Source: Phytophthora colocasiae
Lineage: Eukaryota > Oomycota > Peronosporomycetes > Peronosporales > Peronosporaceae
Length of the DNA stretch: 64,000 nt
Reading direction: 5' to 3'
Assembly (NCBI GenBank): GCA_018806915.1
Contig: JAGKQI010000090.1
Location: 868,001-932,000, forward strand
Shown here: positions 10,335 to 20,574 of the stretch, piece by piece
Position numbering within the stretch: the stretch's first letter is position 1
How the letters are laid out: each line of letters begins with the position of its first letter
Notes under the pieces: model-generated
Database searches by the model: none
The model's input: only the letters and a program-made list of their open reading frames with translations
What the model was told of the DNA's origin: nothing
Position numbers and translations under genes: made by a program

Positions 10335-11082
10335 CGTTCTGCTAGGTAGATTCGAGACTGAGAAATGCATCAAACAGCGACCCACTAAACCACTTAGCGG
10401 TAATATAGTCGCAGACGTTCCGAATCTACAGGGAGAGAGTAAGCAATGCAGCCACTTCGTGTCAGATAACTGACGTTAAAGGCCCAAGAGTATCTAGGCT
10501 AGCTATAGCTATCGTTGTAGTTGGTAAACTAGGTAGACTCATAAGGCGCACGAGATAGCTGCTGGCAATGTACAGTGCGCACGAGATAGATAAGGCTATC
10601 TCGTGCTGTTGTTGACAACAATGGCACAACTCGTTTGGCTTTATCGTTCAAGACATCAGCAAGAACGTTGAGGGGTATCTGAAATGCTTTGCAAGAACTC
10701 GTTCTGTATCAGGTTGAAGAAGAAGAAGAAGACCTCGCCGTAATCGACAGATATCCTTCCGTGCAAAATGGAAGGAAAGGAACACCTTGTGGCGTGAAGA
10801 CTAACATGTAGCTTGGTATACTTTCATTTTATGACCTTTACATCGAAATGAATCTCTTCCTGTTACAGCGTTCTCGTAGCAGCACGACAAAAAAAAGAAA
10901 AAAATCACCACAAGCGCGACGGTCGTCGCAGCTATCGGTCGCAATATTTACTCGAGCTGCTGCTTGGTCCAGGAGGGGTGTGGGCCTCGTCTTTTCCTCT
11001 CGAGGACACAGGTCCTTCTTGCAGAGCGCCTTGAGCAGCTCCGTGCCACCTCCATCCTCCTTCCTCCACAAAAGTGTTCGAA
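10335..11082. other. intergenic region with a perfect 11-bp hairpin
   Basis: No gene recognised. At 10579-10606 GCACGAGATAG and CTATCTCGTGC form a perfect 11-bp stem with a 6-nt loop. A further GCACGAGATAG lies at about 10548. A GAA-rich stretch occurs near 10717. The stretch serves as upstream flank of the glucosyltransferase gene and 3' flank of the PH gene. Confidence 0.4.
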
Positions 11083-11877
11083 TTAGATCCATACACCATC
11101 ATCTTCCTCTTCAGCAGCAGCGCCAATGTCCGACTTGGACGAATCAGCTCGTAGCACGGGGTTGTGGTCGCTGCTGTTGCTCTTCATGGACGCCTCCTTC
11201 TTCATACGCGCAGATCCGTACGACACGGAGAACTCGAGCGTGAGGAACCATGACATCTTCTCCTCGGCCGAGTCGAAGCACAACTTGATGGTGCGTCCGC
11301 GGTTGAGTGAGCAGACAATGCCGAAGCGTTTGCCGTCCCACTCGTCCACGGCTCGGATAAGCCCGGAGAGTGCAAGCTCAGCGTCGTCGTCCTCCGACTC
11401 GTAGCAGCTGAAACTGTCGTGCTTAATGACGACGAAGAAGCGTGTCCAGACATCGTCGTCGGTCAGGCAATGGGCCCAGCCTTCTTTGCTTGTGCGGTTC
11501 TTGGTGGTGCGTGGCTTCTTCACTGCAGCGGAGAGCACAGCCATCCAGGCCGCGTACGCCACGTGAGTGTCGGCAATTAGCCGCACTTCCTTGCCGTTCA
11601 CCAGGTGCAGCGAGAGTCCGTTGTTCTCCGTCGTGAGCGCCGTAACGTCCACGAACTCCAAGATGCCGCGCGCCCCGCGACTCGTGTCTTCGCTGTCGTA
11701 GTACGTGAGCATCTTGCCGTTGAGCGTGAAGTACCGCCGCGCCCAGGAGCGCAGCGTCTCCTTCTGCTTCCGCATCCAGCCCTGCATCTGGATCTCGTTC
11801 TCGTCCGACATGGACGACGACTCGGACGACGAGTTGCCGCGCATCATGTTGCGGAAGCTGCGGCCGGTCGGAGGCAT
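11083..11877 (-). CDS. double pleckstrin-homology (PH) domain protein
   Basis: 264 residues, one exon, ATG at 11877. After a serine-rich leader, residues about 30-125 form a PH domain (GWMRKQKETLRSWARRYFTL, then LTYYDS, ending with the conserved tryptophan in AYAAWMAVLSAA). Residues about 140-235 form a second PH-like fold (KEGWAHCLTDDDVWTRFFVV, ending MSWFLTLEFSV). The first has the K-x-n-R-x-R basic pattern typical of phosphoinositide binding; the second is weaker. A membrane-associated adaptor role is likely, with no catalytic domain. It is transcribed away from the Mdm35-like gene. Confidence 0.75.
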   Translation of the reverse strand: MPPTGRSFRNMMRGNSSSESSSMSDENEIQMQGWMRKQKETLRSWARRYFTLNGKMLTYYDSEDTSRGARGILEFVDVTALTTENNGLSLHLVNGKEVRLIADTHVAYAAWMAVLSAAVKKPRTTKNRTSKEGWAHCLTDDDVWTRFFVVIKHDSFSCYESEDDDAELALSGLIRAVDEWDGKRFGIVCSLNRGRTIKLCFDSAEEKMSWFLTLEFSVSYGSARMKKEASMKSNSSDHNPVLRADSSKSDIGAAAEEEDDGVWI

Positions 11878-12236
11878 CTTAAAGTTAAAGGCGAAGGGAT
11901 GGAGCCGCTACCGAGCGATACTGGGATGGTGGCTGGAATAAGCACAGAGGTGACGCTGGCTGGCTTGCTCTCAAAGTCCGGAAGAGGGAGTACTGGGTCG
12001 GGTTTCCACTCGCAATCGGGTGGGTTTTACAGTCGGTTGCGATAGTTAGAGATAGTGATACAGACTATAACCGGCGCGGAACCGGTACTGTAGATACAAA
12101 TCCGAGAAAAGGTGACGTTGGCCAACGTAGGGTGAAGAAGGTGGCGACACGCCGCGTCCACGCCGCGTCCCCAGTGCTGCTGCTGCCTTATGTAGGGTGG
12201 AATTCTCATTTACGATTGTTCGCTGTGCTGCTCACG
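11878..12236. promoter_or_regulatory. 359-bp divergent promoter region
   Basis: Lies between the start codons of the PH gene (minus) and the Mdm35-like gene (plus). TCATTTACGATTGTTC at 12206-12221, about 30 nt before the plus-strand ATG, resembles the oomycete initiator (TCATTY... type). No TATA box is evident. Confidence 0.4.
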
Positions 12237-12775
12237 ATGAAGATGGACGCGTTTGCCGAGTGTCAGGAGCAGAAGGAGCGAGTCAAGGCTTGCTACGGCG
12301 ACTGGTTCCAGAAGCTCTGGGGCGGCTCGTTCGACAAAGCCAGTTGCGACCAGGAAACCCAAGACTATCGCCAATGTGTGCAGGTCTGTCCACTGCCACA
12401 ATTTGCACTTTAATCGATGTTATGGTGGATTGACAACATTTGTTGATACTGATGCAGGATGCGATGCAGCGGCGTAAGGAGCAGGCGAAGCGCAAGGCCA
12501 AGCAAGGCAGCAACAACGACGATTACGACTGGATGGATCGTGCCAAGGACAAGTCGGACGAGATGACGGGGGAAGCAAAGCACCGAGTGCGCAAGGCGCG
12601 AGACCGTGCTCAAGAGGAGAAGGAAGAGGCCAAGAACAAGGCCAAGAGCAAGGTCTCAAACGTGTCGTCCAAAGTGCAGGAGACGGCAGACTCGTTGGCG
12701 GACAAGATCAAGGGGCTTACCAAGAAGACGGACAACAAGGCTCAACATGCCGACTACGATGATGATGACGATTAA
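12237..12775 (+). CDS. Mdm35/TRIAP1-like twin CX9C protein with long charged tail
   Basis: Exons 12237-12383 and 12458-12775 (GT-AG, phase 0) give 154 residues. The first 50 carry two CX9C motifs (C-QEQKERVKA-C and C-DQETQDYRQ-C) separated by YGDWFQKLWGG, the arrangement and spacing of Mdm35/TRIAP1. That protein is imported into the mitochondrial intermembrane space by Mia40 and chaperones Ups/PRELI lipid-transfer proteins. Homologues are usually about 75-90 residues. Here an extra tail of about 90 residues follows: a strongly charged, Lys/Glu/Ala-rich helix with LEA-like character (KHRVRKARDRAQEEKEEAKN) and an acidic aspartate end. The donor GTCTGT is unusual, but the joined frame restores the second cysteine motif's context. 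Confidence 0.72.
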
Positions 12776-13105
12776 GCTCGTCAACGGTTGGTTGGTGATC
12801 CAAGCTCGTCAGGTTTCAAAGCTGCCCCAGTCTACCGGTCGCTTAGCTGTCGATTCCTATTGCTGCTGACCTCTCAACCTTCAGATTTGCATTCTTTGCC
12901 TCTATGAAAGCTTTTACATGTAGTTTTCTTCGCCATTCTCTAGTTGAAGTGTTCCCAAAATGACTCAATAGCTGGATGGTGAAACTCTACAGTCCTGCAT
13001 CTCGCCACTCAATTCATTGTTCCTTGCTGCATTCGTCACTATATATGTGTAGTGCATTGATGTTATGCTTTGCTACTTGTCACCGTCCTGCCGGGCGAAT
13101 CTTAT
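12776..13105. other. convergent 3' flanks, no gene
   Basis: 330 bp between the ends of the Mdm35-like gene and the mitochondrial protein gene; presumably two 3' UTRs. Nothing else seen. Confidence 0.5.
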
Positions 13106-14405
13106 TTACAGCTTCGCCAGAGCAGCCTCCACCTCGGCATCGCTGGACACCACGAAGCTCTTGGTGTCGGCCTTCTTGAGCAGCGCCTCGAACTTCTCCA
13201 CATCCGCATCAGCGTCCACCTTCTTCAGCAGCGCAGCAGCTTCTGCAGGGGAAATAGACTTGACGCCCTTGCCAGCCTTGTCCACGAACACAGCAGCCTT
13301 CGGGTGCTCCACCAGGTTGTTGCACGGCACATTCACGGCCGCACCGCCCTCAACAGCGACAATCTGCTTCTTCGACACTTTGCTGGAGGCGTCCACGATC
13401 GCGCCACCGAAAAGCGACGTCACACCCACGGGGTTCCAGATGTTCAGGTGAGCACTGTAGAGCTGGCCGTTGTTGATGGCAGCAGCGCGTCCAGCACCAG
13501 TGGCGTTGAACACGAGAGCAGTCTTGTTGTCCTTGACCAGAACGTCAGCAGGGACCACCAGAGACTCGGATTCCGCGATTTCCAGCAGCTTCTTCTTAGC
13601 AAGTCCAACCGCGTCCTGGACGGTGGCCAGGTCGGCCGCTCCGGTGATCACAACCTTCACGAAAGTAGCTCCTTCGTCGTCGTTATCCATGAGCAGCTGG
13701 GCCTGAGGCTCCTTGCCCTTAAACTCACCACCAGTGGCCACGTACAGCACAATAGGGCGAGCAGCGTGCGGGTCCTTAATGGGGACACGCACCAGCAAGC
13801 TCTGGGCGAACAACGCCACCAGCGGCGAGTCCGAAATCACGCGTACACGCGTGCGGTCGTCCTTGAAGGAACCCACAGCACCGTCCTGCGTGTACAAGTT
13901 GGGCTCAGTGGACAAGTGCTCCGTCACCTTCTCGTACAGTCCCTCGAAGTCGTTAAACACGATGCTCACGTCCACTTCCTGGATCTCAGTCTTCTTTCCA
14001 GCTGCAACCTCACAACCAAAAGTATAAGAATAAATATAACATGCAAATTCCTAAACATTTCCGTACCAGGCTTCTCCTGCTTGGCGAGTTCCTCCAGCTT
14101 GGGCCAGTTGAGGTTACGGAAGGCGTCACCATGCGGCGTCACGTCGTCATCCGCCAATGACCAGTTAAACTCAATGTTCAGACCTTCGTGCTCTTGTGGG
14201 AATTCCTGTTTACAACAAAAGATAGATAATTCCGTCAGAATAATTTGTGTCACAACACTTTTATCCTAAGAAATAACCACTAGAAAGCTGCAAAACGCAC
14301 CACAACGAACTTGTCGGCAGCGTGCGGGGCGACACTAAAGTTGCGGAGAAGAACACGACGCGCTGCGACAGTGCGCAGCGCCTGGAAGCTCTGGCGAAGG
14401 GCCAT
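13106..14405 (-). CDS. predicted mitochondrial protein, distant PEPCK-N-like?
   Basis: Exons 14405-14301, 14205-14067 and 14001-13106 give 379 residues with all phases consistent. The amino end (MALRQSFQALRTVAARRVLL, then RNFS) is a textbook mitochondrial targeting peptide: Arg/Ala/Leu-rich, no acids. I do not recognise the mature part with certainty. Segments such as NLNWPKLEEL, DRTRVRVISDSPLVALFAQS, IVLYVATGGEF and ALVFNATG follow one another as similar segments do in the amino-terminal half of ATP-type phosphoenolpyruvate carboxykinase. The nucleotide-binding P-loop half of that enzyme is absent, so it would not be catalytic. Treat the PEPCK link as a hypothesis. The carboxyl end is Lys/Ala-rich and helical. 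Confidence 0.6.
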
Positions 14406-14581
14406 GGGGACGGACTCGAAGGCGGTTCTGGGGGTCCGGGCGATCGTGCGGAGGAAAATGACCGGCCGCAAACTGATTTTAGCCAATGAAGAGAAAATGA
14501 ATTTTAGCAAATGAAGAGAAAGAAAGTGATTTTACACCAATTGTAATAGTGAATGATATTTTTCTAGAGCTCAAGGTGAAG
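14406..14581. promoter_or_regulatory. 176-bp divergent promoter shared with RAD51C
   Basis: Only 176 bp separate the two start codons (14405 minus, 14582 plus), so the region must hold both promoters. A repeated ATTTTAGC(C/A)AATGAAGAGAAA unit occurs twice at about 14475-14520. Confidence 0.45.
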
Positions 14582-16440
14582 ATGGCGACGAATGCGCCAC
14601 TTGCTGCGTGCGGCCTAGCGCCGTCTGTACTGGGTAAGCAGACTTATAAAGTGGTGCATCTAGTAGATAAATGTTCCTAGTATACACTAGTACTAACGTG
14701 GTATTGTGATATGGTCTGTGGGATGCGTATTGTGCTTTAAAGCGGCGCTGTTCCGTGCTGGATTCAGGTATCAAAAAGACTTGATGGACATCTCAGCCCG
14801 AGAACTAGCCAGCGGTGAGGGATAATTGTGCTTATGTATTTAACTATAACATATAAATTCTGAGTTACTGATCGTTTGATGCTGCAGAGACGCAGATTAG
14901 CGTGAAGGAGGCAGTGGAAGTGTTGGAAGTCGCTCGGAACGAGAAAAACTCGACGGCAGTGGGCGAGACGGCGCTGGATCTGCTACAGGTGAAAATACAT
15001 GGAAGTTTCAAGGCCTTTTAAGGATTTGCTTACCATGGATGTTGCATATTTTGGTGATAGGAGGTTATCAAGAGCGAACCTATTGCGACGAGGCTTATGG
15101 GGATCGATGGATTGCTGGGTGGCGGCTTACAGCAGGGTGAAGTCACGGAAATATGTTAGTTGTGTGATGTGTGTATTATTGACGTCATGCAGAAGCTAAC
15201 TATGAGTTCCTTTGTTGGTTATACTGAAGGCGGTGGTTCAGGGACTGGGAAAACGCAGTTCGGGTGGGCTTTATAAAGTGAGGGTGGAGTTACATGAATT
15301 TTACTTACTTGCTGGGTGATTTTGTTGGCGACAGGATGCATGTCTGCTTGGCTGCGCAGTATTCAACAAACGAATCTGGGAAACTGGCATCAGTTGTATT
15401 TATTGGTATGAGTTGAATTCCACCTACATTGACATTGGATTGCTAACATTTTCTCTCCTTTGAGCAGATAGCGAGGGCAGCTTTATTATAGAGCGTGTTG
15501 CCTCGATGGCGGAGTACTTTCTTGACGATTTTCGCCAAACTCGCGCAGAAAAACTGGTTCGTTGCTTTGCATAACGTTTCGCTAAAGAAATGTAAAGCTG
15601 ACAAAACATCATTGCACTGTGTCTGCTGCAGACACGGGATGACTTACTGCGTGGGATTTCCTACTACCGGGTGCATGACTACTTAGAGCAAATGGAAGTA
15701 TTATACTCCTTACCAGCTTATTTCCAAGCGACGCCAGAGGTAATGTCGTCATGCAGGCTTTGAGCTGAGAACAGCATTAACTCTGTTATGAATACTGCAG
15801 TGCAAGTTGCTAGTGATTGATACAGTTGCCTTCCATTTTCGTCACGGTTTTGAAGACTACGCTCAAAGAGCTCGAGCTTTGGACGATCTTGCTTCTTTTC
15901 TGCATGGGCTTGCTACAGATTTCGGCGTGGCTGTACGTGACGTCTAATGTGACGTAAAGTGTTGATTGATTCGGATGCATGACTGGAATACCCCTTTCTA
16001 GGTGCTTCTTATCAACCATATTACCACGAAGGCATCGTCAAACGACCACTACGGATCACATGAGCAGCCAGCATTGGGTACGTCTGACATCGTACTTTCG
16101 TTGAATTGGTTGATGATATTTGGCGTGAAGGTGAGAACTGGTCGCATTCAATTGCAAATCGACTTGTTTTCGAATGGGAGGTACGTAATACACCCTGGCT
16201 TATCTGTTGTCTGTGGTGCAACGAGTCACAACTTGATTGGATACAGGCAAATTGCCGCGTTGCTCGACTCATCAAGTCAGCTACACTAGCTCACGACTCA
16301 GCGGTTTTTGAAGGTGCGTCGGGCCTGTTTGTTGCAAGTTGCGATGTTAATGCTACTGACTTGCAAAAAATGTGGACTACGGTATATGATGTGTAGTTTC
16401 GAGCAGAGGAATACGTGAGGTATCTGAGGAAGAGTACTGA
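14582..16440 (+). CDS. RAD51C: RAD51C-like recombinase paralogue, 13 exons
   Basis: No long open frame exists here. I assembled exons 14582-14633, 14743-14814, 14888-14988, 15061-15154, 15230-15263, 15335-15405, 15468-15556, 15632-15739, 15801-15932, 16002-16077, 16131-16180, 16247-16313 and 16397-16440. They total 990 nt (329 residues) with GT-AG introns and matching phases throughout. The product has an amino-terminal helix-hairpin region (ALFRAGFRYQKDLMDISARE), GIDGLLGGGLQQGEVTEICG, Walker A GGSGTGKTQ, FIDSEGSF, Walker B LLVIDTVAFHFRH, LINHITTK and ALGENWSHSIANRLVFEW. The IDTVAFHFRH and ALGE-W-HS segments match RAD51C rather than RAD51 or DMC1. RAD51C acts in nuclear homologous recombination in BCDX2/CX3 complexes. 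The short last exon is the least certain. Confidence 0.85.
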
Positions 16441-16535
16441 ACAGCCCTTTATTACCGATCATCATTTCCAACATTGCCGTTGGATTTTATTGGTTTCTCG
16501 ATACATGCTGGGTTATCCCGGACAGCAGATTCTCG

Positions 16536-17720
16536 TTACACCAGTGCTTCCTGGCTTTGGCACGCCAACCCCATGTGGCCAGCGAAGCATGAGCAGGTTC
16601 CAGTGGAGTAGTCGCAAGTGCCACGACCGGAACATTCTGTTAGCTCCGAGAGAAGGCGGTAACTTAAGGTGTTTGTCAGTGGGACGTAACTACCGCTGCT
16701 GACAGGAACAGCGATATTTGGTGCTGCTTCATACACCGCGCAAGTATGTCCTGTAGTTCCGCTTACTGGACGCTGCCCAGTGGCAGTGTGATCAGCAACA
16801 TTGCAATCAAGTAAATTCTGATAACCTGTAGTGCCGGGCCCGGACTTGAACTCCACAATACAGACTGTTTTCGTCGGGGCTGTACCAGTAGCGAGAGTAC
16901 CAGCACCATTGTTGAGCACGGTATTGGTTAGGCCACCACCGGCTGGATCTGCGATGTCGGTGCGAGTGAAAGAATTAAATGCCCCCGAAAGAGACACCAT
17001 CACTCCATTGAGCACGTTGTTGGGCAGGCGACGCAGGGCAACTTGAATGTTATCACAAGTTGCTTGGGTGTTGACTGCACCAAATGTGATTTTATCAGTC
17101 GTGTATGAGTTGCCGTACGGGTCGTGATACGTCAAGTAACCGGACCCACTTCCCTGATCAAGGACAATGGCTTGAACCATATCAACTTGGTTCGGTGTCA
17201 GTGGGTCATCACCTTTAGGACATGTGCGTTGTGAGCAGTCATGACCTTCAAATCCACCGTCACACACACAGCCCATGATCTTCTCCTGGTCCCAAAGCTC
17301 ATACGTGAGGCCAGTTTGACCTCCGACTCGTTTGTGGTAGGTGTCCGACGCCAGCTCCTCAATGTACTCGCAAGTTCCGTGACCACTGCAATCATTCGGA
17401 CACTGCATCCGTCGACAACCACTGCCAATAAATCCTGCGTCACAAGAGCATTCCCCAGTCGTGCGGTCACAGGTGCCTCGGTTGCCACATTCAGCGTAGT
17501 AGTGAGCGTCGTCCTTGCGTTGCGCGGTGTCCTGCCACGCTCGAGTGAAAGGACATTGACGACCGGAACAATCTCCGCCGATCCAGTTCTGCATGCACTG
17601 ACAGACATCGTTGAGTCCGCATTTGCCGTGGCCGGAGCATTTGTTGGGGCAAGCACCTAAGACGACGCTAGATGTTGCCAAAAGTGCCGTAAGGGTCACC
17701 ACAAACCACCACTTCGCCAT
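16536..17720 (-). CDS. secreted EGF-like repeat protein
   Basis: ATG at 17720 gives 394 residues beginning with a signal peptide (MAKWWFVVTLTALLATSSVV, cleavage near LG/ACPN). The region to about residue 145 holds four EGF/tenascin-like modules (CPNKCSGHGKCGLNDVCQC; CGNRGTCDRTTGECSC; CPNDCSGHGTC; CVCDGGFEGHDCSQRTCPKG). A middle domain of about 190 residues, rich in Gly/Thr/Asn, has no family I recognise. A final EGF module (CSGRGTCDYSTGTCSC) closes the protein. No membrane anchor is seen, so it should be extracellular or wall-associated, perhaps adhesive. It ends 95 bp from the convergent RAD51C gene. Confidence 0.8.
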   Translation of the reverse strand: MAKWWFVVTLTALLATSSVVLGACPNKCSGHGKCGLNDVCQCMQNWIGGDCSGRQCPFTRAWQDTAQRKDDAHYYAECGNRGTCDRTTGECSCDAGFIGSGCRRMQCPNDCSGHGTCEYIEELASDTYHKRVGGQTGLTYELWDQEKIMGCVCDGGFEGHDCSQRTCPKGDDPLTPNQVDMVQAIVLDQGSGSGYLTYHDPYGNSYTTDKITFGAVNTQATCDNIQVALRRLPNNVLNGVMVSLSGAFNSFTRTDIADPAGGGLTNTVLNNGAGTLATGTAPTKTVCIVEFKSGPGTTGYQNLLDCNVADHTATGQRPVSGTTGHTCAVYEAAPNIAVPVSSGSYVPLTNTLSYRLLSELTECSGRGTCDYSTGTCSCFAGHMGLACQSQEALV

Positions 17721-17970
17721 CACCGGCTCTGGTTTCTGGTTGTTACAGCTTGTGCAGCACGAAGGTGAATCCAAAAATGAGCTGGATCAACGATAGCAGT
17801 TAGATCGGTGGATCCCGTAAAGAGACACATGTGACTAGTGGTGAAAAGATCTCCGTAGAGGGACGCCATGTTGCGCCGAAATAGCTGCAACGGAACGACT
17901 GCAACACAAGTCTACCTCCAGCTTGCAGTTACTATTTGAGATTATCCAAAGCACCTTTTGCAACCACAAC

Positions 17971-18468
17971 CTACAACAGCAGTGCCAACCATCCAGCAAC
18001 CATTGCAACGCCGCCAATAGGCTACCAACACACAACACACAACTGTTAATATCACCATCCACACAACCTCATCAACTTCTTACGTACCGTGATGATACCG
18101 AGCTTCTTCTGCTCCGTCAGTGTCATTGCGTACAACGAGCCTGAGAATAGTACCGTCCCCGTCGCAATGAGACTTCCCGCTAGTCCCGGGCGTCGACACA
18201 TGGGCGTAGCCAGTAGTACCACCGAGTGGATCAATTGGTAGTGAGCTGCAGTCTCCCAGTTCTTGAGCAGATGCGGATCCTTCACGTGGTTCTTGAGCCC
18301 ATGAGCACCAAAAGCACCTGCAAAATTCATATTAAGCTACTGCCACCGACTGAGTTTAAATATAAAATATAGGATAATTAACGTACCGAGGAGTACAGCA
18401 CTAGCACCAGACACGGCACCAAGTTTCCACCAGATCGAGAGCGCAGGGGAGATGACAGCAGCCTTCAT
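17971..18468 (-). CDS. DUF423 small integral membrane protein
   Basis: Exons 18468-18387, 18317-18088 and 18021-17971 give 120 residues with consistent phases. The sequence fits the DUF423 (YwdK/TMEM256-like) family: WKLGAVSGASAVLLGAFGAH, GLKNHVKDPHLLKNWETAAH, YQLIHSVVLLA, SGSLYAMTLTEQKKLGIITP, IGGVAMVAGWLALLL. That makes four hydrophobic helices. The third exon is only 51 nt. It was recognised because reading through the second intron destroys the conserved end, while splicing to TAG/CCTATTGG restores it. Function of the family is unknown; human TMEM256 is reported as a small membrane protein. Confidence 0.8.
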
Positions 18469-20574
18469 GGTTCCAGATAAAACTTGACTTCACTATGCAA
18501 GTGTCGAAATGAAAAGCTGGGGTCAGTTGTTGATCGATGCGTGGTTTCTACCAATCACAATGGACGGTTGCATGATTATGGGACAGAAAACCTTTTCAAG
18601 ATGAAGTTGAAGTTGATTATGTTTAAGAGGTATAACTAGTATTCAAATTACGCTCCAGTTGCAGGCAGACATTCCAGAACTTTTGCCGCGTACACTTTCT
18701 GCCTCTCCTTACCATTACGTGCCAGAGCTTGTAAAGGAGGAATAGCTCCAGCATTGACGATAATTGACTTGTTCGCATCATCAGTCGACAGATTCATCAA
18801 CGCTAACGTCGCGAACTCCTTCTGTGGGTCGTTTCCACTTCGCACCAGATCCACAAGAGGAGGAATCGCTCCAGCTTGTGCAATGCTTTTCTTGTTCTTA
18901 TAGGTGATCGCCAAGTTCAGCACCGCCACACACGCCTTCTCCTTGTCCACGTCATTGCCTTCCCGTAAAACTTTCACGAGAGGCTGAATGCCGCCTGCTT
19001 GAACGATTGCTTCACTGTTCGGAAAGTCCGGGGACAGAATCGCCAGCGCCACCGTCGCGTTCGACTTCTGACCAGCATTTCCATCCCGAAGTAACGTCAC
19101 CAAAGGTGGAATTCCTCCAGCATTCAAGATGGCAAGCTTATCAGGACCTGCAGCTAAATCCCCCAACACAAGAGCAACGTTCTGCTTGACTGTATCAGTG
19201 CCATTTCGTAGTAGTTCCAATAGTGGATTAATCGCTCCGTTCGCGATCATCTCCGTCGTATTAGCCACGCTATTGAATGACAGATACGACAGACCCAGCA
19301 CTGCATGTTGCTTGTGTGTAGCGTTTCCGTCCCGAGCAAACGCCACGAACTGCGGGATCGCTCCTGCAGCAGCAATCGCCTTGCAACAGTCGACATTGAT
19401 CGTCAGATTCGTTAGGGCTCCCAACGCTCGTTCCTTTAGAATCGGTTGACCGGATTTCAACAAATCGACCAAAGGGGGAATTCCACCTGCAGAATAAATC
19501 GGCAATCGGTTCTCAGCGATCACTGTGAGGTCCCATAGAATTGTGGCAGCGTGTTGCTTCTGTACGTCGTTGCGTTCCCTTAATAAGGCGACCAACGGCG
19601 GAATTCCACCAGCAGATGCAATTGCAACTCGGTTTGCGTGATTCACTGACAAATTCACCAAAGCCGTCACTGCGAGTCCTTTTTGAACAGAATCTCCATC
19701 CCGAAGCACTTTAACCAATGGAGGAATCCCTCCAGCGTTGCCAATTGTCACTTGATTCGCAGCACTTGCGGCCACATTGGTAAGTGCGAGCACTGCAGAC
19801 TCCATATCTGCTTGAGAACCATCTCGTACTAAAGCAATTAACGCTGGAATCCCATTAGCAGCCGCGATTCCAGCTTGACTGTTGACATCGGAAGAGATAC
19901 TCGACAGAACGTACAGCGCTTTGCTCTTCTGCTGGGCGTTACCTTGTCGTAACAGAGCCACTAGCAGCGGGATGGCACCTGACGTGGCGATTATCGGTCG
20001 ATTTACAATAACTTCAGCGTTTTGCACCAGTGCTGCTAGTCCTTGGTCTTTCTGAGTGGCGGTTCCGTTCCGAAGCATCGACACTGCAGAGTTAATATCC
20101 ATTCCCACTGGCGCTGCGGTGGCACTAGACGAATATGTAGCTGTTGGAACAACACTGGGAGGTGGAGCGGCTCCAACATGTACAGGTGCCGGTACTGCGG
20201 TTGCGTACGGGACTCCACCCAAATCTTGCCTCACCATATCCACTGCAGCTTGAAGCACTAAATAGGACACGATTTCCTGAGCAGCTCTCTTCTGAATGTC
20301 GTTACCAGTAGCGATCAAGGTCTGCAAAGGAGCAACCGCTCCAGCGGCTGCGATCTTGATGCGGTTTTCCGCAGTAAGCGACAGATTCAGTAATGACAAG
20401 ACTCCGAACTGCTTGTGAGCTTCAGTCCCACTCGTGATCAAAGCCACCAAAGCAGAAATGCCACCGGCATCTACAATTCTCGCTCTAAAGTCCGTCTCGA
20501 ACGAGATGTTCACTAACGTCATCGCTGCGTTCTCCTTCTGAAGATCATTACCACTCTGTGCGAGAGCTATGAGC

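Noticed and set aside
13070..14269. 399-residue open frame on the plus strand, antisense to the mitochondrial protein gene
   Set aside because: It exists because GC-rich third positions leave the opposite strand free of stops. It shows no family features and the spliced minus-strand gene explains the region.
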